A stretch of DNA of 64,000 nucleotides from Agarivorans sp. TSD2052 (GTDB taxonomy: Bacteria > Pseudomonadota > Gammaproteobacteria > Enterobacterales > Celerinatantimonadaceae), in NCBI RefSeq assembly GCF_023238625.1, contig NZ_CP096670.1:404501-468500 (forward strand). Direction: 5' to 3'. The notes beneath the pieces were generated by a model that worked only from the letters and a program-made list of their open reading frames with translations, did not search any database and was not told where the DNA came from. Shown here piece after piece: positions 9,064-17,120 of this stretch (positions are counted from its first letter, which is position 1; every line of letters begins with the position of its first letter). The translations under genes and the position numbers were made by a program.

Positions 9064-9474
9064 ATGAAAAACTTATTATTGGCTCTTTGTTTGAGCGCAT
9101 TTAGTCTTAGTTGCTTGGCTGCTCCGGTAGTGATTGCTAACCCTGCAGGCCCTGATGCTTTATCAAAAGCTGAAGTGAAAAAACTGTTTTTAGGTAAATT
9201 GAAAAAATTGCCTAATGGTAAAGCTCCGGTCGTTATCGAATATAATGAAGGTGATCCTTTACGGGTTGCTTTTCATGACGTAGCGACCGGTAAAAGTGAA
9301 GCACAGCTACAAGCCTATTGGTCTAAGTTGATCTTTACCGGTAAAGCCAAACCGCCAAAAACGGCGGCCTCGGCCTCGGTTGCGGTATCAGAAGTGGCAG
9401 GTAATGCAGACGCGATTGCTTACGTAGACGAAGCGGATGTCACCGATGCGGTTAAAGTCGTCTTTACACCGTAA
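9064..9474 (+). CDS. Small PstS-like periplasmic substrate-binding protein
   Basis: A 136-residue secreted protein. A clear signal peptide (MKNLLLALCLSAFSLSCLA) precedes APVVIANPAG and SKAEVKKLFLGKLKKLPNG, the start of phosphate ABC-type substrate-binding domains. It ends with the characteristic NADAIAYVDEADV. At about half the usual PstS length it contains a single lobe. GGAGGGAG lies right before the ATG, nine bases after the porin stop. No ABC permease is nearby, so it may present ligand to the chemoreceptor or porin rather than serve transport. A terminator follows. Confidence 0.8.
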   Translation: MKNLLLALCLSAFSLSCLAAPVVIANPAGPDALSKAEVKKLFLGKLKKLPNGKAPVVIEYNEGDPLRVAFHDVATGKSEAQLQAYWSKLIFTGKAKPPKTAASASVAVSEVAGNADAIAYVDEADVTDAVKVVFTP

Positions 9475-9493
9475 ATAAAGCTAAGCTTGAGAG

Positions 9494-9524
9494 GAGTCAG
9501 GGTGTTATGCTCTGGCTCTTTTTT
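9494..9524 (+). terminator. Terminator closing the chemoreceptor-porin-binding protein set
   Basis: Stem GAGTCAG / CTGGCTC (one G-T pair) is followed by TTTTTT. Confidence 0.75.
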
Positions 9525-9564
9525 ATACCTCAGATAAAGTTATCGTTAATTAGAGTATTAGCCA

Positions 9565-10155
9565 ATGGATATGTTGTCAGCAGCGGTGATGTTGTTTTTG
9601 ATTATGGATCCGCTAGGAAACATGCCGGTGTTTCTCAGCATGATAAAACACCTCGATCCTAAACGCAGACGAATCGTTTTACTGCGAGAGTTAGTGTTTG
9701 CTTTAAGTGTTATGTTTGCTTTTTTGTTTGCCGGTGAGCAAATTCTTGGCTTTTTAAACTTACGCCAAGAAGCGGTGAGCATTGCCGGCGGTGTTATCTT
9801 ATTTTTGATAGCATTAAAAATGATTTTTCCTCAGCCGGGTGGAGTGGCAGGCTTAGCCGCCGGTGAAGAGCCTTTTTTAGTACCTATGGCTATTCCAATG
9901 ATTGCTGGTCCATCGGTGTTAGCCTCATTAATGCTGTTAGCCAACCAAGATAGCAGCCGAATGCTAGATTGGTCTTTGGCGCTACTAATTGCTTGGGGCA
10001 TTAGTGTGGTGATCTTCTTATTTAGCGGGGTGCTTTTAAAACTGCTGGGTGAGAAAGGTTTAAAAGCCATGGAGCGTTTAATGGGCATGTTACTGATTAT
10101 GCTGGCAGTGCAAATGTTTCTCGATGGTATTGCAGATTATTGGCAATCCTTATAA
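9565..10155 (+). CDS. yhgN: MarC/YhgN family membrane protein
   Basis: A 196-residue inner-membrane protein, same length as E. coli YhgN and similar throughout: LIMDPLGNMPVFLSMIKHLD near the start, GGVILFLIALKMIFP near residue 75, GEEPFLVPMAIPMIAGPS in the middle and LMGMLLIMLAVQMFLDGI near the end. Six membrane segments are expected. The family is annotated as NAAT transporters, but the true substrate of YhgN is not established. The start is the first ATG of a closely spaced pair, chosen to match homologue length; there is little Shine-Dalgarno signal. Confidence 0.88.
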   Translation: MDMLSAAVMLFLIMDPLGNMPVFLSMIKHLDPKRRRIVLLRELVFALSVMFAFLFAGEQILGFLNLRQEAVSIAGGVILFLIALKMIFPQPGGVAGLAAGEEPFLVPMAIPMIAGPSVLASLMLLANQDSSRMLDWSLALLIAWGISVVIFLFSGVLLKLLGEKGLKAMERLMGMLLIMLAVQMFLDGIADYWQSL

Positions 10156-10185
10156 TTCGCAATCACATTGACCAAGTAAACATCA

Positions 10186-11478
10186 TTAATAGGGGTGGTT
10201 AATGCCAAGGCGGAACACGCTGTCGTCGCCACTGGTAGCGAAGTCGCCCCGTAATACTATGCCTTCCATCATCACTCTTATACTGCCTCCAACACTGTAT
10301 TTCATATCGCTGTGCAGTGTTGCTAGGTTGTATTCATCGGCCACTCGGCCTATTTCCGCAAATGCCACCCAGTACCAAGCAGGTACGTTGAACCAGTTAA
10401 CAATAGGGACTTTGGGAAGTGGATTCCAATTGGGGGTAAAGCGGTACTCGGCCGAATAATAAATCATCGAGCGGTCGTGATATCGGGCTGTTTCATAACC
10501 TTTGAGCCGGTCCATTCCGCCCAAGCGGGAGCCTGCAAACCACGCCGGACGATGGTATTGTTGCTCACCATTATTAAAAGAGCTGTGGTTCCAAGTTGGT
10601 GTATCTGAGGTCGCCATGCCAAATGCCAATACTTGGCTTTGCGCCCAAGAGGCTTGTGGAAGGCGAATATATTTGGAGGCTGAAAATTCCCAGGTGGTCC
10701 AAGAGGCACGCTCTGCTCCTCCCCAATCACGAGTGATGTTCAAACGTTGGCGACTGCCTGCGGTGGGGTTTTGGTGAAAGTTACGATTGTCATACTCTAA
10801 CTCTAGGGTTAAACCTGCCGAGGTATTGGCGTCTTGCAGTTGATTGTATTCACCTACATCTTGCTTCCAATAATAGGGCTCTAGCTGGATAATCGTGCGT
10901 CCACTAGTGAGCGGGTTCCACTCTTTTGCACCCGCTTCATACCCTGATACTACTTCACCGCGGCGTATTTTAAAGGTGTGTACGGGTGAATCTTTCCCAT
11001 GGCCTAAAGGCAACAAATAGCGAAATCTAAAACGGTACTCTTGACCTTTAGAGTGGGTATATACGCGGTTGTTTTGGCTGGAATCATTACTACCCGCATG
11101 CTCACCGACATAGTCGTCGTTACCGTTTATATATTGTGGGTCGCGGGTGAAATTGGTTTGGTACAAAGTAGTATCAAAAAATATTCTGTTGGCAAAGGGA
11201 AGTTGGTAGTCGCCACTGTACAGAAAGCCCATCCAGCTGTTGTTGCTGGTGACCATTGCGGTAGCAACGAGGCTTGAGCTTTCTTGGATATGTCCCGCGG
11301 CACCCACTCCTACACCCACTCCCCATTCTAAGTTTTCGGTGTAAAATGCATAAGGTAACACTTGGGTCCAAGCGCCGCTGCGTTGATGTTTGGCATCGTC
11401 AAGCACTGTAACACTCATCGCCATACTCGGTAAGCTGATGAAGCAACAACTGGCTAAGAACAGTTGACCTAACTTCAA
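10186..11478 (-). CDS. BamA/TamA-like outer-membrane barrel (surface antigen domain)
   Basis: A 430-residue outer-membrane protein with a signal peptide (LFLASCCFISLPSMAMS) and a beta-barrel of the bacterial surface antigen (Omp85) type. GSRLGGMDRLKGYETARYHD near residue 315 corresponds to the conserved RGF/Y loop of the superfamily, and the protein ends on a Tyr after a strand (SVFRLGINHPY). No POTRA domains precede the barrel, so it is shorter than BamA or TamA. The 4-base overlap with the DUF1145 gene implies co-transcription with rsmD. Its role, for example lipid or protein insertion, is unknown. Confidence 0.75.
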   Translation of the reverse strand: MKLGQLFLASCCFISLPSMAMSVTVLDDAKHQRSGAWTQVLPYAFYTENLEWGVGVGVGAAGHIQESSSLVATAMVTSNNSWMGFLYSGDYQLPFANRIFFDTTLYQTNFTRDPQYINGNDDYVGEHAGSNDSSQNNRVYTHSKGQEYRFRFRYLLPLGHGKDSPVHTFKIRRGEVVSGYEAGAKEWNPLTSGRTIIQLEPYYWKQDVGEYNQLQDANTSAGLTLELEYDNRNFHQNPTAGSRQRLNITRDWGGAERASWTTWEFSASKYIRLPQASWAQSQVLAFGMATSDTPTWNHSSFNNGEQQYHRPAWFAGSRLGGMDRLKGYETARYHDRSMIYYSAEYRFTPNWNPLPKVPIVNWFNVPAWYWVAFAEIGRVADEYNLATLHSDMKYSVGGSIRVMMEGIVLRGDFATSGDDSVFRLGINHPY

Positions 11479-11741
11479 GAGGACTTTCCTGTCATACGTT
11501 TATGTATTTGCCACATGGCAAAAAAACCAAATAGCAATATTTGCAAATTGTCGCCTTTTTTTAATACCCCAGCCTCCATCAGTGTACCGCGAATCGCTAA
11601 CAGCTGTACGCCATGTAACAACAATAAAAACATGCCGACTAAAGGCAGGATCCAGTTATAAGGTGGCAAGAAAATAACTGGGCTAACTAGCATGGCAAGC
11701 CACATTAATACCATGAAAATTTTACCTATAGTGATAAACAT
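11475..11741 (-). CDS. DUF1145 membrane protein (YhhL-like)
   Basis: An 88-residue inner-membrane protein with about three hydrophobic segments (IGKIFMVLMWLAMLVSPVIF, WILPLVGMFLLLLHGVQLLA, LLFGFFAMW). Size, composition and position next to rsmD and ftsY match E. coli YhhL (DUF1145). Function unknown. It overlaps the next gene by four bases and starts 12 bases after the rsmD stop, so the three genes form one unit. Confidence 0.82.
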   Translation of the reverse strand: MFITIGKIFMVLMWLAMLVSPVIFLPPYNWILPLVGMFLLLLHGVQLLAIRGTLMEAGVLKKGDNLQILLFGFFAMWQIHKRMTGKSS

Positions 11742-11753
11742 AGTGCGGTGCTC

Positions 11754-12368
11754 TTAACTTGATTGGAATAGACGATAACTAACTTGACCTGCTTGTTTGC
11801 TTTTTATACAGGTCCAATTAGCGGGGAATTGTGGTTCAAGGGCTTCGTTTTCAAACTCAATATAAACTAAAGCATCAGGCTTTAACCAGCCACGCTGATT
11901 GAGCAAATCGCAGCTGGGGATCAGTAAATCACAGCGAAATGGTGGATCAATAAACACGATATCATAAGCTTCGCTTGGTCGTTGTTTAAGCCATTGTAAG
12001 GCGTCTGTATTGACTAAGTTAGCTTGCTCGCTCGACACATTGAGTAGTTGTAAATTGGCTTTTAACTGTTTAGTTGCCAGAGCATCTTTTTCAATAAAAG
12101 TGGTAAAACTGGCAAAGCGCGATAAGGCTTCAAAACCGAGACTGCCGCTGCCTGCAAACAAATCCAAGCAATGGCTATTGTGTAAGTAGGGGCTTAGCCA
12201 ATTAAATACGGTTTCTTTTACGCGATCGGTTGTGGGGCGTAAACCTTCGCTATTCAGTACTTTAAGTTTACGACCTCGCCATTGGCCTGCGATTATTCGC
12301 ACTTGGCCACTGCCGTTGCTTGATTTGTTGCTTTGATTTGAATGTTTTCTTGAGGAAAGCCGTGCCAT
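11754..12368 (-). CDS. rsmD: 16S rRNA (guanine-966-N2) methyltransferase RsmD
   Basis: Methylates G966 of 16S rRNA in the assembled 30S subunit using S-adenosylmethionine. The 204 residues carry VRIIAGQWRGRKLKVL near residue 23, LRPTTDRVKETVFNWL, the SAM-binding CLDLFAGSGSLGFEALSR and the catalytic FIDPPF. A Ser/Asn/Lys-rich N-terminal tail of ~22 residues precedes the domain. It is transcribed away from ftsY across a 104-base gap, the same arrangement as in E. coli. Confidence 0.95.
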   Translation of the reverse strand: MARLSSRKHSNQSNKSSNGSGQVRIIAGQWRGRKLKVLNSEGLRPTTDRVKETVFNWLSPYLHNSHCLDLFAGSGSLGFEALSRFASFTTFIEKDALATKQLKANLQLLNVSSEQANLVNTDALQWLKQRPSEAYDIVFIDPPFRCDLLIPSCDLLNQRGWLKPDALVYIEFENEALEPQFPANWTCIKSKQAGQVSYRLFQSS

Positions 12369-12472
12369 TTACTTAGACCATTGAGAAACTGTGATAAAAT
12401 CCGATCAATATTGACTGGACGTTGGCATTGTAACAGCCAACTTCGTTTACTGGTAAAAAAGGTTTTGCAGTA

Positions 12473-13084
12473 ATGGCAAAAAAGAAAGGCCTATTTTCTT
12501 GGTTTGGCCGAAAAAAAGACGACGAGCAACAAACAACAGCATCTCCCGCAGAAGAGCATCAGTTAGCAGAACAGCAAGCCCAAGCTGAGCGTGAAGCCCA
12601 AGCTGAGCGAGAAGCCCAAGCTGAGCGAGAAGCCCAAGCTGAGCGAGAAGCCCAAGCTGAGCGAGAAGCCCAAGCTGAGCGAGAAGCCCAAGCCGAGCGT
12701 GAAGCCCAAGCTGAGCGAGAAGCCCAAGCTGAGCGAGAAGCCCAAGCTGAGCGAGAAGCCCAAGCTGAGCGAGAAGCCAAGCTGAGCGAGAAGCCCAAGC
12801 TGAGCGAGAAGCCCAAGCTGAGCGAGAAGCCCAAGCTGAGCGAGAAGCCCAAGCTGAGCGAGAAGCCCAAGCTGAGCGAGAAGCCCAAGCTGAGCGAGAA
12901 GCCCAAGCTGAGCGAGAAGCCCAAGCTGAGCGAGAAGCGCAAGCTGAGCGAGAAGCCCAAGCCGAGCGTGAAGCGCAAGCTGAGCGAGAAGCTCAAGCCG
13001 AGCGTGATGCCGCCCTTGAAGCAAACTCATCAATCTCTGAAGCTGCCGAGCCAGTTAAAAAAATGGGCTTGTTTGCTCGCTTAA
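12473..13084 (+). CDS. ftsY: FtsY N-terminal (A) domain, frame broken by apparent 1-base deletion
   Basis: Start of the signal-recognition-particle receptor. It begins MAKKKGLFSWFGRKK, the membrane-targeting amphipathic start of FtsY, then an acidic AEREAQ repeat domain. At 12777-12778 the repeat has two C where the other copies have three, so the frame shifts, reads PKLSEK repeats and stops at 13084 with a 203-residue product. Restoring one C joins this frame to the intact NG-domain frame (13063-13989) and gives about 505 residues, close to E. coli FtsY (497). Because ftsY is essential, a sequencing or assembly error in the array is the simplest explanation. A real slippage variant with downstream re-initiation cannot be excluded. 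Confidence 0.8.
   Translation: MAKKKGLFSWFGRKKDDEQQTTASPAEEHQLAEQQAQAEREAQAEREAQAEREAQAEREAQAEREAQAEREAQAEREAQAEREAQAEREAQAEREAQAEREAKLSEKPKLSEKPKLSEKPKLSEKPKLSEKPKLSEKPKLSEKPKLSEKPKLSEKRKLSEKPKPSVKRKLSEKLKPSVMPPLKQTHQSLKLPSQLKKWACLLA
12584..12996 (+). repeat. 18-bp tandem array in ftsY, about 23 copies
   Basis: Units of 18 bases encoding AEREAQ, nearly identical (third-position changes in cgt/cga, gcc/gct/gcg). There are 11 units from 12584 to 12780, the last one base short, and 12 units from 12781 to 12996. A degenerate unit (AERDAA) follows. No unit contains a stop in any frame on either strand, which produces long spurious antisense frames. Near-perfect homogeneity suggests recent expansion by slippage or unequal recombination. 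Confidence 0.95.
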
Positions 13085-13989
13085 AAGCGGGTCTAAAACG
13101 TACCCGTAAAAACTTTGGCTGGGGCTTTTTCTCGTTGTTTAAAGGTCGAAAGATCGATGACGAGCTGTTTGAAGAACTGGAAGAACAGTTACTGGTCGCA
13201 GACGTAGGCGTAGATACCACCCTAAAAATCATTGAACAGCTCACTGGGCATGTAAAACGCAGTCAGTTACAAGAAGCCGAAACGCTCTACGACCAGTTGA
13301 AACTAGACATGACAGAAATGCTCAAAACGGTTGAAGCGCCGATTGATTTAGACAGTAGCGAAGGCCCGTTTGTTATTTTGATGGTGGGAGTTAATGGTGT
13401 GGGTAAAACAACCACCATTGGCAAATTGGCTAAACAATATCAAAGCCAAGGTAAATCAGTGATGTTGGCTGCCGGCGATACCTTTAGGGCGGCCGCAGTT
13501 GAACAATTACAAGTTTGGGGTGAGCGTAATAAAATTCCTGTGATAGCCCAACACACTGGGGCTGACAGCGCATCGGTAATTTTCGATGCATTTCAAGCAG
13601 CTAAGTCACGAAACGTAGATGTATTGATTGCCGATACTGCTGGTCGATTGCAAAATAAAGCGCATTTGATGGAAGAGTTGAAAAAAATTGTTCGGGTGAT
13701 GAAAAAGCTCGACGATGCAGCGCCTCATGAGATCATGCTAACTATTGATGCTAGCACTGGGCAAAACGCCATTAGCCAAGCCAACTTATTTAACCAAGCC
13801 GTTGGTTTAAGCGGGTTAACCTTAACCAAGCTTGACGGCACGGCTAAAGGCGGGGTTATTTTTGCTTTGGCTGATAAGTTCTCTTTACCTATCCGCTATA
13901 TTGGGGTTGGCGAAGGGATCGATGATTTACGAGAGTTTGAAGCACAACCCTTTGTTGATGCTCTATTTAGTCGCGAAGAGAGCGAGTAA
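13063..13989 (+). CDS. ftsY: FtsY NG GTPase domain, SRP receptor
   Basis: GTPase that pairs with Ffh/4.5S RNA to deliver ribosomes to the Sec translocon. This 308-residue frame holds the complete N and G domains: LFEELEEQLLVADVGVDTT, P-loop GVNGVGKTTT, DTFRAAAVEQL, DTAGRL, TKLDGTAKGG and the closing GVGEGIDDLREFE. The frame is open upstream through the repeats back to at least 12781. ATG 13063 (MGLFARLKAGLKRTRKNFGW) has no convincing ribosome site but resembles the short NG+1 form of E. coli FtsY, which is functional. ftsE follows after 43 bases. Confidence 0.95.
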   Translation: MGLFARLKAGLKRTRKNFGWGFFSLFKGRKIDDELFEELEEQLLVADVGVDTTLKIIEQLTGHVKRSQLQEAETLYDQLKLDMTEMLKTVEAPIDLDSSEGPFVILMVGVNGVGKTTTIGKLAKQYQSQGKSVMLAAGDTFRAAAVEQLQVWGERNKIPVIAQHTGADSASVIFDAFQAAKSRNVDVLIADTAGRLQNKAHLMEELKKIVRVMKKLDDAAPHEIMLTIDASTGQNAISQANLFNQAVGLSGLTLTKLDGTAKGGVIFALADKFSLPIRYIGVGEGIDDLREFEAQPFVDALFSREESE

Positions 13990-14032
13990 GCATAGGTCGA
14001 AGGCTGCTTAATCAGTAAGGAAAAGTCTTTAT

Positions 14033-14716
14033 ATGATCCGTTTTGAGCAAGTGAGTAAAATTTACCCCGGTAGTCAACGGGCTTTGCAAAAGGTGTCCTT
14101 TCATCTTGAGCAAGGTCAAATGGCCTTTTTAACTGGCCATTCAGGGGCTGGAAAAAGTACCTTGCTCAAATTGATCACTGCCATGGAGCGTCCTAGCGAT
14201 GGCCAGGTATGGGTTAATGGCGACGATATTAGTCGCTTGTCTCATCGCAAAATCCCTTACTTGCGCCGGCAAATGGGGGTGATATTTCAAGACCACAAAT
14301 TGCTGATGGATCGCACCGTATTTGACAACGTTGCATTGCCCTTAGTGATCGAGGGTTACGGCATGAGCAATATTAAGCGCCGTGTGGCAGCGGCCTTAGA
14401 TAAAGTGGGTTTATTAGATAAAGCCCACTGCACACCGGTAATGTTATCCGGTGGTGAACAGCAACGTGTAGGCATTGCCCGAGCAGTAGTGAATAAACCC
14501 GCGATATTAATTGCCGATGAACCCACCGGTAACCTTGATCCAGCGCTTTCCTTAGAAATATTTCGTTTGTTTGAAGAGTTTAACCGAGTAGGGGTGGCGG
14601 TGTTAATTGCTAGTCACGATCTTAGTTTAATTGCCAAATTGCATTATCAACGCTTGGTGTTGAAGAACGGTCAGTTGCTTAACCCTACCACTCAAAGTAC
14701 GGAGTTTACGCAATGA
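14033..14716 (+). CDS. ftsE: Cell-division ATP-binding protein FtsE
   Basis: ATPase of the FtsEX complex, which couples the Z-ring to periplasmic peptidoglycan amidase activation through EnvC. The 227 residues carry Walker A GHSGAGKST, a Q-loop (GVIFQDHKLL), signature LSGGEQQRVGIARA, Walker B ILIADEPTGNLDP and the switch His in IASHD. The 4-base ATGA overlap with ftsX indicates translational coupling. The EnvC partner is encoded elsewhere in this window (38812-39999). Confidence 0.97.
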   Translation: MIRFEQVSKIYPGSQRALQKVSFHLEQGQMAFLTGHSGAGKSTLLKLITAMERPSDGQVWVNGDDISRLSHRKIPYLRRQMGVIFQDHKLLMDRTVFDNVALPLVIEGYGMSNIKRRVAAALDKVGLLDKAHCTPVMLSGGEQQRVGIARAVVNKPAILIADEPTGNLDPALSLEIFRLFEEFNRVGVAVLIASHDLSLIAKLHYQRLVLKNGQLLNPTTQSTEFTQ

Positions 14717-15672
14717 TGGGCGCAAAACCTCAAGTTAAAGTTGCCCTACCAATGCGCTTTGTGATGTTTTGGGTTAGGCATTTGCAGCAGTGTATCGCCA
14801 GTTTAGGCGAGTTGTGGCGTACACCTGCTAGCTCTTTACTAACCTTAGCGGTGATTGGTGTTTGTTTAGCCTTACCTGCCAGCTTTTATCTGGCGACTAA
14901 AAATATCCAGCAGTTGACGAGCTACTGGCAAAGTGACGCTCAAATTAGCTTATTTCTAACACAAGATATCAAGCCAAAACAGCGAGACTTGTTACAGCAA
15001 AATATTGCAGATATGGAGCAAGTAGCCCGAGTCGAGTTAATAAGTAAACAGCAAGGTTTATTAGAATTTCAAGAGAACAGTGGTTTTGAGGATGTGCTGG
15101 CCTTGCTGCCTGAAAACCCTCTTCCTGATGTTTTACTGGTATTACCTAGCCAAGAATTTAGTAGTGCTAGTGCTGCCAAAAACCTGCTTGATAGCTTACA
15201 AAAACATAATTTGGTAGATGAAGGGCGTCTGGATATTGAGTGGCTACAGCGCTTAGATACTATCGTTAGCATGTTGCAGCAGTCGGCGTGGCTACTCATC
15301 TTATTGCTGTTAAGTGCGGTTGCCTTAATTGTTAGCAATACCTTGCGGCTCAATATTTTGAACCGCCGAAGCGAAATTGAAGTGATGAAATTGGTGGGTG
15401 CTACCGATTCGTTTATTCAACGCCCTTTTTTATATACCGGTTTTTGGTTTGGCTTAATTGGTGGTTTGTTAGCTTGGGTACTGGGTAATGTATTGTTAAT
15501 TTGGACTGAATACGCCTTGCAACAAATCGGCGTGCTCTACCAACAAGACATCTATTTAGCGGGCCTATCCGCCAACGAATTTGGCGCATTGATGCTATTT
15601 TCAACCTTGCTTGGCCTCGTTGCCTCTTGGTTTTCGGTTCACCAACATATAAAAGAGATAGAGCCGAGCTAG
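14713..15672 (+). CDS. ftsX: Cell-division permease-like protein FtsX
   Basis: Membrane partner of FtsE. The 319-residue protein has a first membrane segment near residue 45 (SSLLTLAVIGVCLALPAS), a ~100-residue periplasmic loop that in E. coli binds EnvC, and three C-terminal segments near residues 195, 240 and 290. MKLVGATDSFIQRPFLYTGF is the conserved inter-helix motif. It ends 11 bases from the stop of the convergent MATE gene. In E. coli rpoH follows ftsX; here rpoH is 9 kb away. Confidence 0.95.
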   Translation: MMGAKPQVKVALPMRFVMFWVRHLQQCIASLGELWRTPASSLLTLAVIGVCLALPASFYLATKNIQQLTSYWQSDAQISLFLTQDIKPKQRDLLQQNIADMEQVARVELISKQQGLLEFQENSGFEDVLALLPENPLPDVLLVLPSQEFSSASAAKNLLDSLQKHNLVDEGRLDIEWLQRLDTIVSMLQQSAWLLILLLLSAVALIVSNTLRLNILNRRSEIEVMKLVGATDSFIQRPFLYTGFWFGLIGGLLAWVLGNVLLIWTEYALQQIGVLYQQDIYLAGLSANEFGALMLFSTLLGLVASWFSVHQHIKEIEPS

Positions 15673-15683
15673 CTAGCGATTGC

Positions 15684-17033
15684 TTAATCGGGTGCGAGCT
15701 TTCGCTTCCATTTGTCACTCTTCCAGCGGCGCCAATTTATCTGGCTGCGTAAGCATTCATCCACTACCCCTGCGAGTAAAATGGCGTACAAACCAAAGCC
15801 AAAATGTACGCCCATGACATAGGCTAAAGGCACCGAAAATAGCCAAGTGACTGCAATTGCGTTGCCTGTAACAAATACTGCGTCACCACAACCGCGTAAT
15901 ACGTTGCCGCTGATAATGTTTATCGCTCGAAAGGGCTCATTAATACTATGAATCAGGCAAACGACTAGACCCAGAGCGAGTACCTCGGGGTTATTGGTAA
16001 ATATTCCTAATAAGGGTTGATGAAATATAAAAATCAAGCTGGCAACAATGGCGACCGCAATTAACCCCCAGCGTAAGCCTTGGCGCATTTGCTGGTGGCA
16101 GCGATCAAAGTGTCCTGCACCTGCCAATTGTGTGACTAACATGGTATTGGCGATACCAAGTGCAACTAACATCATGGTGCAATAAACGTAGATGTTTAGC
16201 GCATATATGCGCACGGTAATCGAGGTTTCACCTAATTGCACAATCATCAAGTTCATCACCATCACAAAGCTTTGGTAAGAAAATGGTTCTAGCGCAGACG
16301 GAACGGCGATTTTCAGAATTGGCTTTAAGCTTTTGCTTGGCTGCATTAGCGCGTCAGCTAAAGGCAGTTTCACTTTAATCAAGAACAGCACAACCACTAA
16401 GCTAAAGCTTAAACTCAAGGCCCAGGCTATCAAGCTGGCTAAAGCCACACCCGTTACGCCCATAGGTGAAGCGCCAAACCAGCCTAAAACTAATATGCCA
16501 TTTCCTAAGATGTTGGTGATTAGCATGAGTGCTGCTGAAATAGTGTTCCAATAAGAGCGCCCATAGGCGTTGCAAATATTGGCGAGGGTCATTCTTAAAC
16601 CCATAAAGCCAATACCGGCACCGGCCAATACTAAGTATTCGGCGGCTAAGTCACTCATGCCATTGGGTAAACTCATCCATTGGCCGATATTATTAGCCTG
16701 AGTCACAAAGAAGGTGCCGCAGAGTAGCCCAGCTAACACACCTAGAATCACTAAGCCTGCCAGCATTAAGTTGGCGCGGGGATAGTTTTGTTTACCCATA
16801 TATTGCGAGGCAAGGCTAGCGCCAGCGATTCCTGTGGCTGAGAAAAACACAATCGCCATAGAGAACCACGGCATAACAGCACCCACTGAGGCCGCGGCTT
16901 GGTCTGACACTTGGCTGAGGAATAATGCATCGAACACCGGCACTGACATATTCAGCATAAACTCGCCAAAAATGGGCAATGCCATGCCAAAAAGGCCTTT
17001 CTGTAGGGTTTTACTTTGAGTATTGGAAGGCAT
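15684..17033 (-). CDS. MATE family efflux transporter
   Basis: Multidrug/toxin extrusion-type antiporter of the inner membrane, 449 residues, 12 expected helices in two related halves: GLFGMALPIFGEFMLNMSV opens the first and ILKIAVPSALEPFSYQSF the second. GASLASQYMGKQN and the C-terminal FRAINIISGNVLRGCGDAVF are family-like. The ATG at 17033 is preferred to an in-frame GTG nine bases upstream. Substrate unknown. It lies on the minus strand against ftsX and is separated from the kinase/phosphatase gene by 87 bases, so it may be an independent unit. Confidence 0.88.
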   Translation of the reverse strand: MPSNTQSKTLQKGLFGMALPIFGEFMLNMSVPVFDALFLSQVSDQAAASVGAVMPWFSMAIVFFSATGIAGASLASQYMGKQNYPRANLMLAGLVILGVLAGLLCGTFFVTQANNIGQWMSLPNGMSDLAAEYLVLAGAGIGFMGLRMTLANICNAYGRSYWNTISAALMLITNILGNGILVLGWFGASPMGVTGVALASLIAWALSLSFSLVVVLFLIKVKLPLADALMQPSKSLKPILKIAVPSALEPFSYQSFVMVMNLMIVQLGETSITVRIYALNIYVYCTMMLVALGIANTMLVTQLAGAGHFDRCHQQMRQGLRWGLIAVAIVASLIFIFHQPLLGIFTNNPEVLALGLVVCLIHSINEPFRAINIISGNVLRGCGDAVFVTGNAIAVTWLFSVPLAYVMGVHFGFGLYAILLAGVVDECLRSQINWRRWKSDKWKRKLAPD

Positions 17034-17120
17034 GCTGACCACTAACTAGCAAGAATTTCGCTATGGTAGCACCTGATTAATCAGCGGCGTTTATTAAAAT
17101 TTACTTTTGGCTAATGAAAC

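Noticed and set aside
10464-11371. Several plus- and minus-strand frames within the outer-membrane barrel gene
   Set aside because: They overlap a gene with a signal peptide and barrel pattern and show no recognisable domains or ribosome sites.
12559-13033. Two long antisense open frames (145 and 156 residues of Leu/Ser/Ala-rich repeats) and a third sense frame across the ftsY array
   Set aside because: The 18-base unit lacks stop codons in every frame, so these frames follow automatically from the repeat and have no independent support.
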